DNA of 5,924 bases. Source: JAVVEG01 sp041689205. GTDB taxonomy: Bacteria; Pseudomonadota; Gammaproteobacteria; Pseudomonadales; Pseudohongiellaceae. The stretch lies in contig JBDNGQ010000272.1 in the NCBI GenBank assembly GCA_041689205.1, positions 1 through 5,924 of the forward strand, given 5' to 3'. Under the pieces are notes generated by a model. That model was given only the letters and a program-made list of their open reading frames with translations, was not told where the DNA came from and did not search any database. Positions 1-5,867 of the stretch are shown here, piece by piece; within the stretch, counting starts at the first letter, position 1; each line of letters begins with the position of its first letter. Position numbers and translations under genes: made by a program.

Positions 1-663
1 CGTCTTGGCGTGCCGCTGACCGGGATCGGCAAGATCATCGCCGTGGGATTCAATTATGTGAATCACGCTGCCGAGATGCAGGTCGAGCTGCCCACTGAAC
101 CATTGATTTTCATGAAGGCGACCTCTGCATTGAGCGGCCCCTTTGATGATGTGATCCGCCCGCGCGGCGGCGACAAGCTGGACTATGAGTCAGAACTGGT
201 CGTGGTAATCGGCACCAGGGCGCAATATGTTTCCGAAGAGGATGCGTTTGACTACGTTGCCGGGTATACAGTGGGGCATGACGTTTCCGAACGGGCGTTC
301 CAGCGCGAGCGCGGCGGTCAGTTTACCAAGGGTAAGAGTGCCGATACGTTCGCACCTCTCGGTCCCTGGCTGGTGACGCGCGACAGCATCGATGATGTAC
401 AGAATCTCGCCGTCTGGTCCGAGGTCAACGGTCAGATGCGTCAGCAAGGCAATACTGCGGACATGGTGTTTGGCGTTGCGCACATCGTAAGCCATCTCAG
501 TCAGTTCATGACCTTGCATCCCGGTGATGTGATCTATACCGGCACACCCGCGGGCGTGGGCGATGGCATGGTGCCGCCGGTCTATCTCAAACCGGGTGAT
601 GTGGTCAGGCTCGGTATCGAGGGGCTGGATGAACAGCGTCAGGTGATTGCACCGTCGCCTTAG
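1..663 (+). CDS. Fumarylacetoacetate hydrolase (FAH) family protein, 5'-truncated by the window edge
   Basis: This is the C-terminal three quarters of an FAH-superfamily enzyme. The frame is already open at base 1 (R-L-G before the GTG at 10), so the true start lies outside the window; family members are usually about 280 residues and 220 are visible. The core reads GKIIAVGFNYVNHAAE, then IFMKATSAL, then a DYESE segment whose two Glu (codons 187-189 and 193-195) and a later Asp in HDVSERAF (280-282) match the E-x-E...D metal ligands of the family. KGKSADTFAPLGPW and TGTPAGVG are further family signatures. Such proteins hydrolyse or decarboxylate acylpyruvate-type 2-oxoacids, or act as 2-hydroxyhepta-2,4-diene-1,7-dioate isomerase, in the cytoplasm; annotation as ureidoglycolate lyase is also common. 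The substrate cannot be read from the sequence. The gene ends normally at TAG 661-663 and looks intact at its 3' end. It has no functional link to the CRISPR genes and probably belongs to the host chromosome. Confidence 0.93.
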   Translation, partial: RLGVPLTGIGKIIAVGFNYVNHAAEMQVELPTEPLIFMKATSALSGPFDDVIRPRGGDKLDYESELVVVIGTRAQYVSEEDAFDYVAGYTVGHDVSERAFQRERGGQFTKGKSADTFAPLGPWLVTRDSIDDVQNLAVWSEVNGQMRQQGNTADMVFGVAHIVSHLSQFMTLHPGDVIYTGTPAGVGDGMVPPVYLKPGDVVRLGIEGLDEQRQVIAPSP

Positions 664-693
664 AGCCGGCCACGGATAGGGGCAAAGACATCG

Positions 694-876
694 GGTCGCT
701 TTTACGGCGCCTTTGAAGTCAATAACCTTACCATCGGGCACGTCGTCACCCCAGTATTCAAGGATACGAAGCGCCCCCATTCCGATAAACATCTCATCAG
801 CCATTCTGGCATGATCGATAAAAGCCTGTTTGTTGGTGCAGGGCGCTGCTATGACAAAACCATTTATATAGGACGT
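694..876 (-). pseudogene. DUF1428 (YbaA-like) family gene remnant, 3'-truncated
   Basis: Read on the minus strand from 876, the translation is (T)SYINGFVIAAPCTNKQAF, continuing through HARMADEMFIGMGALRILEYWGDDVPDGKV and DFKGAVKAT. This is the N-terminal half of DUF1428 proteins, small dimeric ferredoxin-like alpha/beta proteins of unknown function and about 115-120 residues (E. coli YbaA type). Homology stops after KGAVKAT near 694. The frame then runs on as antisense of the FAH gene down to 190, so the C-terminal half of the domain is missing. The codon expected to be the start, just before SYINGF, is ACG (874-876) instead of ATG, and no ATG lies upstream in the open frame; only a TTG at 898-900 is available. 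Both defects indicate a dead fragment. Family assignment rests on recalled similarity and is fairly firm; the ATG-to-ACG reading is inference. Confidence 0.72.
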
Positions 877-900
877 GCTGTTATTTCTTTGTTGTTTCAA

Positions 901-931
901 TGGACAGGAAGTCTCGCTATGATCGTATCTA
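901..931 (+). promoter_or_regulatory. Possible sigma70 promoter for the WYL regulator gene
   Basis: TGGACA at 901-906 matches the -35 consensus at five of six positions. A weak -10 (TATCTA, 926-931) follows with a long 19-nt spacer. TATGAT at 918-923 is a better -10 (five of six) but has no good -35 at the right distance. The area is AT-rich and lies about 60 bp before the regulator start. Assigned by eye only. Confidence 0.22.
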
Positions 932-961
932 ATGATAACAATAGACGGCCCCGACTACGTG

Positions 962-980
962 CCGTGTAAATGCGTCACGG
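962..980. promoter_or_regulatory. Inverted repeat just upstream of the WYL regulator start (possible operator)
   Basis: CCGTG at 962-966 and CACGG at 976-980 form a perfect 5-bp inverted repeat around a 9-nt centre, ending 7 bases before the ATG at 988. WYL regulators of defence loci (for example BrxR and CapW) bind inverted repeats close to their own promoters, so autoregulation is possible. Alternatively it could act as an RNA hairpin near the ribosome binding site. A 5-bp arm can arise by chance. Confidence 0.25.
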
Positions 981-987
981 ATACCAC

Positions 988-1959
988 ATGGATAAGTTGG
1001 ACCGGATTCAGAAACTGCACCAACTGCTCATCACCCGACGCTACCCCGTTAGTCTACGCATCCTGGCCGACAAGCTTGGCTGCGGCGAAAAAAATGCCAA
1101 ACGCCTGATCCGCACCCTCGAAGACTTGATGCTGGCCCCCATTGAGTACAACAAAGAACACAAAGGCTGGGCCTATGCCTGCGGTCCCGATACCAAGAGC
1201 CAACTACCCGGACTGTGGCTCACCGCCGAAGAACTCCAATCCATGGCCCTGCTTCTGCACATGCTGCAGAATTTCGGCAACGGTCTGCTCAACGACGAGC
1301 TCAAGGTTGTGGAAAAGGAAGTCCACAAACTGTTGAAGGCCCGCAAGATTTCCCCTGAGGTACTGAAGAACCGCATCAAGGTGTTGCCGATCGGCCACCG
1401 TTCGGTTCCTAACGATATCTATCTGCGCGTGAGCGACGCCCTCCTCAAAGGCAAGCAGCTCCTGTTGCGCTACACCGACTACAGCGGCAAGCAGACACAA
1501 CGCGTCGTCAGTCCGCAGGATCTCGTCTACTACCGCGACAACTGGTATCTGGATGCGTGGTGTCACACGAAAAAAGATATCCGTCAGTTTCTGCTGGCAC
1601 GCATGGCAAAGGCTGCGATTTGTGATGAGCCAGCGCATGTTGTCCCCATCGCGAAACTCGAAGAACACTTCTCCGGCAGCTACGGTATTTTCGCCGGCAA
1701 ACCCGAACACACTGCCATTTTGCGTTTCTGCGGAAACGTTGCGCAGGAAGTGTCGCAGCAGGTTTGGCATCCGCAGCAAGAAGGCCGGTGGGATGGGGAA
1801 GAGTATGTGTTGCGATTTCCGTATGGGGATGACCGGGAGTTGGTGCGGGATGTGATGCGGTATATGCCGGATGTGGTGGTGGAGGGGCCGGTGACTCTGC
1901 GAGCAGCCGTTGTAACGCGTCTGGAGGAAGGGCTGAAGGCTTTACGCAAACCCGGATAA
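988..1959 (+). CDS. HTH-WYL domain transcriptional regulator
   Basis: This predicted cytoplasmic DNA- and ligand-binding regulator has 323 residues from the ATG at 988. Residues 1-60 (DRIQKLHQLLITRRYPVS, then LRILADKLGCGEKNAKRLIRTLED) form a winged HTH. The WYL domain follows, with LLLRYTDYSGKQTQRVVSPQDLVYYRDNWYLDAW at about residues 158-191 and the name-giving W-Y-L at 186-188, then RQFLLARM. The last 80 or so residues (AILRFCGNVA through DVMRYMPDVVVEGP) fit the WCX extension. I chose 988 over the in-frame ATG at 970 because MDKLDRIQ is the usual family N-terminus, because 970 directly follows TAA 967-969 without a Shine-Dalgarno, and because a weak purine motif (ACGGA, 977-981) precedes 988. 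WYL proteins sense nucleic acids or nucleotides and often control CRISPR-Cas, BREX or CBASS loci. Its position upstream of cas3 on the same strand suggests control of this cas operon, but that is inference. The frame is intact. Confidence 0.93.
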   Translation: MDKLDRIQKLHQLLITRRYPVSLRILADKLGCGEKNAKRLIRTLEDLMLAPIEYNKEHKGWAYACGPDTKSQLPGLWLTAEELQSMALLLHMLQNFGNGLLNDELKVVEKEVHKLLKARKISPEVLKNRIKVLPIGHRSVPNDIYLRVSDALLKGKQLLLRYTDYSGKQTQRVVSPQDLVYYRDNWYLDAWCHTKKDIRQFLLARMAKAAICDEPAHVVPIAKLEEHFSGSYGIFAGKPEHTAILRFCGNVAQEVSQQVWHPQQEGRWDGEEYVLRFPYGDDRELVRDVMRYMPDVVVEGPVTLRAAVVTRLEEGLKALRKPG

Positions 1960-1961
1960 CA

Positions 1962-1977
1962 CTGTACAAATGAACAG
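1962..1977. promoter_or_regulatory. Putative LexA (SOS) box
   Basis: CTGTACAAATGAACAG fits the gamma/betaproteobacterial LexA consensus CTGT-N8-ACAG with both half-sites perfect, extended to ACTGT...ACAGT (1961-1978). It begins three bases after the WYL stop and lies 81 bp before the ATG of the BRO-N gene remnant, a family that includes the SOS-induced DinD. A possible promoter overlaps it (TTTACG 1941-1946, TACAAA 1965-1970, 18-nt spacer), which would let LexA block RNA polymerase. The match is seen in the sequence; function is inferred. Confidence 0.55.
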
Positions 1978-1986
1978 TTAGCGAAT

Positions 1987-2024
1987 TGTCCGGGCACCTA
2001 TGCGACTGTGTGTCAGTGCGGACA
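1987..2024 (+). other. Imperfect hairpin in the leader of the BRO-N remnant
   Basis: TGTCCG (1987-1992) pairs with CGGACA (2019-2024), and CAC (1995-1997) pairs with GTG (2016-2018) across a two-G bulge. No T-tract follows, so it is not a Rho-independent terminator. It lies between the LexA-like box and the BRO-N start. Its role is unknown and it may be chance. Confidence 0.25.
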
Positions 2025-2058
2025 GCGAGTCCATCATCACCGTCAGGGAGTGATAGCC

Positions 2059-2316
2059 ATGAAAGCCGAGATGACCTTGTTTGAAGACTACAAGATTCGC
2101 CGTGTGTATGACGAAGGCAGCGAGACCTGGTGGTTCTCGGTGATCGATATCGTGCAGGTGTTGACGCAGCAAGGGGATTATCAAGCAACCCGCAACTACT
2201 GGAAGGTGCTGAAGAACCGTCTGAGCAAGGAGGGCAGTCAGTCGGTTACAGAATGTAACTGACTGAAATTGACCGCTGCGGATGGCAAGAACTAGATGGC
2301 TGACGTTGATCCCTAG
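2059..2316 (+). pseudogene. BRO-N / DinD-like antirepressor-family gene, decayed remnant
   Basis: From ATG 2059 the frame encodes MKAEMTLFEDYKIRRVYDE, then WWFSVIDIVQVLTQ, then RNYWKVLKNRLSKEGSQSVTECN. This is the start of a BRO-N domain (baculovirus-repeated-ORF / phage antirepressor / damage-inducible D type); complete bacterial relatives run to roughly 270-300 residues. A good Shine-Dalgarno, AGGGAG at 2045-2050, sits 8 nt before the ATG, which favours this start over GTG 2008. The frame ends at TGA 2260-2262 after 67 codons. The next codons in the same frame, LKLTAADGKN, stop (TAG 2293-2295), then MADVDP, continue the family pattern (...CNQLKL..DGK...DVAD..). The gene therefore appears to have decayed by point nonsense changes, followed by loss of the remainder after TAG 2314-2316. 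It lies between the WYL gene and cas3 on the same strand. BRO-N proteins bind DNA and are typical of phages and mobile regions. The short 67-residue product could still be made, but function is doubtful. Confidence 0.72.
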
Positions 2317-2358
2317 AACTACAAAGTAATTGAAAAACAACAAGGACGACATTAACTG

Positions 2359-4938
2359 ATGCGAGCACCAGCCTCCAAGAACATCAACCTGCCAACGATT
2401 CCACTAAATCAGTGTCTTGCGAAGTCATTCAAATGTGCTGACGGCTCCATATTGCCAGGACGGCTGGTCTTCAACCATTGCCAAATTGTTGGGGAAGTAG
2501 CTCGTGCGATGATTTCCCGCATGCCAGACTGGCTTCGCGCAGACTTGTTTCCAGCAGGCTCAGAATTAATCGCAGCTGCTCACGATATCGGAAAGGTCAG
2601 TCCAACCTTTCAGAAAAAAATCTACAACGCACTCTCTGTAAAAGATGAACAGATCCTGGACCAATTAAGATCGATCAACGAGAAAACGGAGAACTTGTGG
2701 GGAGGACATGCTGGTGTCAGTCAGGCTACGGTGGAGACCCAGAACTTTGGCTCATTCGTCGCTGAAATTCTCGGGCAACACCATGGTAAGTCACCCAACC
2801 TAGCGCTATATACCGCGAACAGTTCTGTGTTTGGAGCACAGCCCTGGCACGACCAACGTCTCGAATTACTTGCGCAACTTAGAAGTGACTTGGATGTCGA
2901 GAATTTCCCTGTGGTGAAAAATGGGTTGCAGGCGCGAGTACTGGCAGGGCTCACCACTGTGTCCGATTGGATTGGCTCTGGTTCTCTTTTTGAAGACCCA
3001 AGTGCCGATTGGCAGCCAAGGATCGAGCAGGCATTGGACAACGCAGGATATGTCAATCCAACAGTAATCCCCGGGTTAAGCTTTAGCGATGTGTTCAACG
3101 ACGGCATTACCGGGTTCTCTCCACGGGAAACTCAAGTCAAACTGATTGAGACCATAAAGGAAGATGGTGTATACGTGCTCGAAGCGCCAATGGGACTGGG
3201 GAAAACCGAAGCCGCTCTGTATGCAGCGTATCAATTGTTGGAGAAGAAATTAGCCACCGGAATTTATTTCGCACTGCCAACACAACTTACATCGGACAAA
3301 ATCCATGAACGTGTCAATGCGTTTTTAAACCGAGTTCTAGCTGATGACTCGCCACACAAGAAAGCGCTGTTGGTGCATGGCAATGCTTGGCTAAAACAGT
3401 TCGAGATGGGTGAGGAAGGTAACCCCGGTGGGGCGTGGTTCACGCAAGGAAAACGTGGCATTCTGGCGCCCTTTGCTGTGGGCACCGTAGATCAGGCATT
3501 GATGGCAGTGATGAACGTTAAACACGGCTTTGTGCGTACCTTTGGCTTGGCCGGAAAGGTAGTCATTCTGGACGAAGTACATTCCTATGACAGTTTCACG
3601 GGAACGATTCTGGACGCTCTCATCAAAGCACTGCGTCAACTTCATTGCACGGTTATCATCTTGAGCGCCACACTGACTCAAGAACGCAGATCGAAACTTC
3701 TTGGTGTTACTGCTCATTCAGCCGCTTACCCATTGATAACAGCTCAACCTAAAAATGGACCGTTTTCTGAAATCGAAGTCACATTGATCCCTGATGCTGT
3801 AGTCAGCATCAGTCATCAGCAGGATGCGAAAGCGATCGAAGAAGCACTCTATAGAGCAGAGAGCGGGCAGCAAGTTTTGTGGATAGAAAATACCGTCAAC
3901 GAGGCGCAAGCGATTTTCAATACACTTTCCGCTCGTGCAGCGGGTACCGGAGTGGCCTGCGGACTACTGCACTCTCGCTACACAAAGAATAATCGCGCCC
4001 ACAATGAAGACATCTGGGTGAGGCATTTTGGCAAAGAAGGAGCGAACACACGTAACCAGACAGGTCGAATACTCGTAGGCACTCAGGTACTGGAACAGTC
4101 GCTGGATATTGACGCAGATTTTCTGATCAGCCGAATTGCTCCAACTGACATGCTTCTGCAACGCATGGGCCGTTTATGGCGCCATCAACAAACACAGCGT
4201 CCATCATCTACTCGGTGCGAAGCGTGGATACTTTCTCCTGACCTGGATTCAGCAATCGCAACACCAGATGTCGCATTTGGAAAAAGCGCTAAAGTATATT
4301 CTCCGTACGTTCTTTGCAGGAGCCTGGCTGTTTGGCGAGGCCTCTCACAGGTAAGACTGCCTGGTCAGATTCGCGAGTTGATTGAGGCAACTTACGCCAG
4401 ACAGGAAGAAAGTGCGGACATGGCGAAACACTTCCATCAATTGGAAAAAACACGAAGCAAACTTGAGAGACTCGCTTTGGTCGGACTTTCGAAAGGAGGA
4501 AATACTCAGGCAGAAGAAAATGCTCAAACTCGGCACAGCGAATTGGAAACAACGGAAGTGCTATTGATTCGTGCCTACCAAAACGACCGAAAGAACCACG
4601 GAACAATCGTTACTTTTTTGAATAATGAACAGGTCCTCATTCCGCTCAACGGACGCTCCATGTCAAGGCAACGATGGCGTGAGATCAGCATCATCCTTAC
4701 TCAAAGCACTTTGAAAGTGGCCGATTACCTGGCTCCCAATCCGGTAAGCAGATCTAAGATCAGTTGGCTGGGCGACTATTTTTATCTGGGAAAGCCGGAA
4801 TATGATGAAAGTGTCATGCTGCGCCTGGGATTAGTTTTAGACGACGAAAGTGTCGCTGGGCTAGATGGCGAACCAGTCAATGAGCAGTACCACCTTTCTT
4901 ACAACACCACACAAGGTTATGTAGCGAAAAAGAAATGA
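2359..4938 (+). CDS. cas3: CRISPR-associated nuclease/helicase Cas3, type I-E
   Basis: This 859-residue protein is close in length to E. coli Cas3 (888). It unwinds and degrades the target strand after Cascade binds DNA. The N-terminal HD nuclease (about residues 15-215) shows His40, AAHDIGK with His75-Asp76, GGHAGVS with His117, GQHHGK with His141-His142, and SDW with Asp203, so the metal-binding set looks complete. The SF2 helicase follows: the FSPRETQ Q-like motif at 253-259, Walker A in APMGLGKTEAAL (Lys282), LPTQLTSDK, DEVH at 405-408 (motif II), ILSATLT at 434-440 (motif III), VGTQVLEQSLDIDADF at 573-588 (motif V) and QRMGRLWRH at 601-609 (motif VI). A C-terminal domain closes the protein. 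ATG 2359 is preceded by AAGGA (2342-2346), at a slightly long spacing. No clear promoter is visible; TTGACC at 2269-2274 inside the BRO-N remnant is a possible -35 with a poor -10. The frame is intact, but its partner Cse1 is disrupted, so interference is probably lost. GC is visibly lower than in the FAH gene, consistent with horizontal origin. Confidence 0.97.
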   Translation: MRAPASKNINLPTIPLNQCLAKSFKCADGSILPGRLVFNHCQIVGEVARAMISRMPDWLRADLFPAGSELIAAAHDIGKVSPTFQKKIYNALSVKDEQILDQLRSINEKTENLWGGHAGVSQATVETQNFGSFVAEILGQHHGKSPNLALYTANSSVFGAQPWHDQRLELLAQLRSDLDVENFPVVKNGLQARVLAGLTTVSDWIGSGSLFEDPSADWQPRIEQALDNAGYVNPTVIPGLSFSDVFNDGITGFSPRETQVKLIETIKEDGVYVLEAPMGLGKTEAALYAAYQLLEKKLATGIYFALPTQLTSDKIHERVNAFLNRVLADDSPHKKALLVHGNAWLKQFEMGEEGNPGGAWFTQGKRGILAPFAVGTVDQALMAVMNVKHGFVRTFGLAGKVVILDEVHSYDSFTGTILDALIKALRQLHCTVIILSATLTQERRSKLLGVTAHSAAYPLITAQPKNGPFSEIEVTLIPDAVVSISHQQDAKAIEEALYRAESGQQVLWIENTVNEAQAIFNTLSARAAGTGVACGLLHSRYTKNNRAHNEDIWVRHFGKEGANTRNQTGRILVGTQVLEQSLDIDADFLISRIAPTDMLLQRMGRLWRHQQTQRPSSTRCEAWILSPDLDSAIATPDVAFGKSAKVYSPYVLCRSLAVWRGLSQVRLPGQIRELIEATYARQEESADMAKHFHQLEKTRSKLERLALVGLSKGGNTQAEENAQTRHSELETTEVLLIRAYQNDRKNHGTIVTFLNNEQVLIPLNGRSMSRQRWREISIILTQSTLKVADYLAPNPVSRSKISWLGDYFYLGKPEYDESVMLRLGLVLDDESVAGLDGEPVNEQYHLSYNTTQGYVAKKK

Positions 4939-4987
4939 AACACCAGAAAATGACTGTATCGAATACCTTCATAGAAAAGAGAACACT
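4939..4987 (+). promoter_or_regulatory. cas3-cse1 intergenic gap with weak ribosome binding site
   Basis: The two cas genes are separated by 49 bp with no terminator-like hairpin, consistent with co-transcription. AAGAGA at 4977-4982, five bases before ATG 4988, is the only Shine-Dalgarno-like motif and is weak. No convincing promoter is seen here. Confidence 0.4.
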
Positions 4988-5788
4988 ATGACTATAGAAA
5001 ACCGCTATAACTTGATCGATGAACCTTGGATACCGATTGTAGACGTCGGCAAAGTCAGCTTAAAACAATTGTTCAGCCATTCTGAATATCGCGGTATAGG
5101 TGGAAACCCTGTGCAGAAAATTGCACTGATGAAATTGCTTTTGGCGATTGCTCAGTCGGCGTATACACCGGAGGATGACGAAGAGTGGAAGGCACTGGGC
5201 GCTCGTGGTATAGCGCAAAAGTGTCTGGCGTATTTCAAGCAGTGGCATGATCGTTTCTACTTATATGGTGACATGCCATTTCTGCAGATACCTGAAATTA
5301 AAGGCGCAGCAGTTCAAAGCTTTGGGGCCGTGCTTGCCGAAGTGTCGACTGGAAACACAACCATTCTTACTCAATCTCAGGCTGAGAAAGACCTAACAGA
5401 TGCAGACAAAGCATTACTAATTGTGCAGTTGATGGGATTTGGTCTAGGGGGAAAGAAAACTGACAATTCGGTAGTTCTGTCTCCTGGCTACGCGGGGAAG
5501 TTCAATGACAAGGGGAAACCGTCGACTGGAAAGCCGAGTGCATCAATCGGATTCCTGGGATTTTTGCACAATTTCCTACTAGGCGAATCCCTGCAGGAAA
5601 CACTATGGCTGAATTTATTTACTCAGAAGCAGATTTCCGATTTAACTTATTCTGAAGGAATGGGGATTGCTCCCTGGGAGAGGATGCCTAAAGGTGAGGC
5701 TGACTCAACTGCAGAAGCGCTTAAATGCAGCCTGATGGGTCGGCTTATTCCGCTGTCAAGATTCTGTCTATTAGCAGAAAGCGGGTAA
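4988..5788 (+). pseudogene. cse1: Cascade large subunit Cse1/CasA (Cas8e), interrupted by an IS66-family insertion
   Basis: The frame encodes 266 residues, about half of the usual 500 or so for Cse1. The N-terminus NLIDEPWIPIVD (residues 8-19) is the Cse1 signature. Later come WHDRFYLYGDMPFLQ, the glycine-rich GFGLGGKKTDNSVVLSPGY (150-168, in the region of the PAM-contacting loop), GFLGFLHNFLLGE, GIAPWE, and MGRLIPLSRFCLL (250-262), which in full-length proteins leads on into the C-terminal half and its helical bundle. Here translation ends at once in E-S-G-stop. The last codon, GGG (5783-5785), and the stop TAA (5786-5788) are created by the GTAAGCG end of the insertion sequence starting at 5785. 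Genuine cse1 sequence therefore ends at 5784. Cse1 recognises the PAM, helps DNA melting and recruits Cas3, so the break should abolish type I-E interference and may be polar on downstream cas genes. The remainder of cse1 is expected beyond the far end of the element, outside the window. Confidence 0.9.
5777..5784 (+). repeat. Presumed left copy of the 8-bp target-site duplication
   Basis: IS66-family elements generate 8-bp target duplications. If the element starts at G5785, the left copy is GAAAGCGG. The right copy lies outside the window, so this is a prediction from the family rule and not an observed repeat. Confidence 0.45.
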
Positions 5789-5804
5789 GCGCCAATAAAT
5801 CAGC
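5785..5804 (+). repeat. Left terminal inverted repeat of the IS66-family element (approximate extent)
   Basis: GTAAGCGCCAATAAATCAGC carries the GTAAGCG tip typical of the family. The inner boundary cannot be fixed without the right-hand repeat; family repeats are about 15-30 bp. Besides serving as the transposase site, it provides the in-frame TAA that ends the broken cse1. Confidence 0.72.
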
Positions 5805-5833
5805 ACCTGTTTTTTAACTGTTTGTTTCATCAC

Positions 5834-5867
5834 ACTGATTCCTGACTTCAATCATCAAGGAATCAGT
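5834..5867 (+). promoter_or_regulatory. Hairpin that sequesters the tnpA ribosome binding site
   Basis: ACTGATTCCT (5834-5843) and AGGAATCAGT (5858-5867) are perfect 10-bp complements around a 14-nt loop. The right arm contains the AGGA Shine-Dalgarno (5858-5861) and ends at the base directly before ATG 5868. In RNA this stem would hide the ribosome binding site and hold translation of the transposition genes low, particularly for transcripts entering from the interrupted cas operon. The complement is seen directly; the regulatory role is inferred. It could instead be a DNA operator. Confidence 0.6.

Noticed and set aside
660..696. Minus-strand short frame ending DVFAPIRGRL-stop as the missing DUF1428 C-terminus in another frame
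   Set aside because: It does not resemble the C-terminus of DUF1428 proteins as I know them, and it is too short to assign.
190..900. Long minus-strand frame of 236 codons as a real gene
   Set aside because: Only the first 69 or so codons resemble a family (DUF1428). The remainder is the antisense of the well-supported FAH gene, and the start is a TTG inside an AT-rich stretch.
970..987. ATG 970 as start of the WYL regulator
   Set aside because: It directly follows an in-frame TAA, lacks a Shine-Dalgarno, and adds six residues not typical of the family. MDKLDRIQ at 988 fits better.
1204..1779. Long antisense frame inside the WYL gene, with others at 1508-2188 and 1680-1997
   Set aside because: These are shadows of the strongly supported WYL gene. 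The translations show no recognisable domain and have unlikely composition.
2008..2058. GTG 2008 as start of the BRO-N gene
   Set aside because: The extra residues (MCQCGQRVHHH...) do not resemble the family. ATG 2059 has a clear AGGGAG Shine-Dalgarno at 8 nt.
1961..2058. Rho-independent terminator after the WYL gene
   Set aside because: Neither the 1961-1978 palindrome nor the 1987-2024 hairpin is followed by a T-tract.
2317..2358. CRISPR leader or array fragment before cas3
   Set aside because: The stretch is AT-rich but only 42 bp, and I found no 28-29 bp repeated palindromic unit there or elsewhere in the window.
4136..4354. Alternative-frame ORFs inside cas3, on both strands
   Set aside because: They overlap the helicase region of an intact Cas3 and have no recognisable features.
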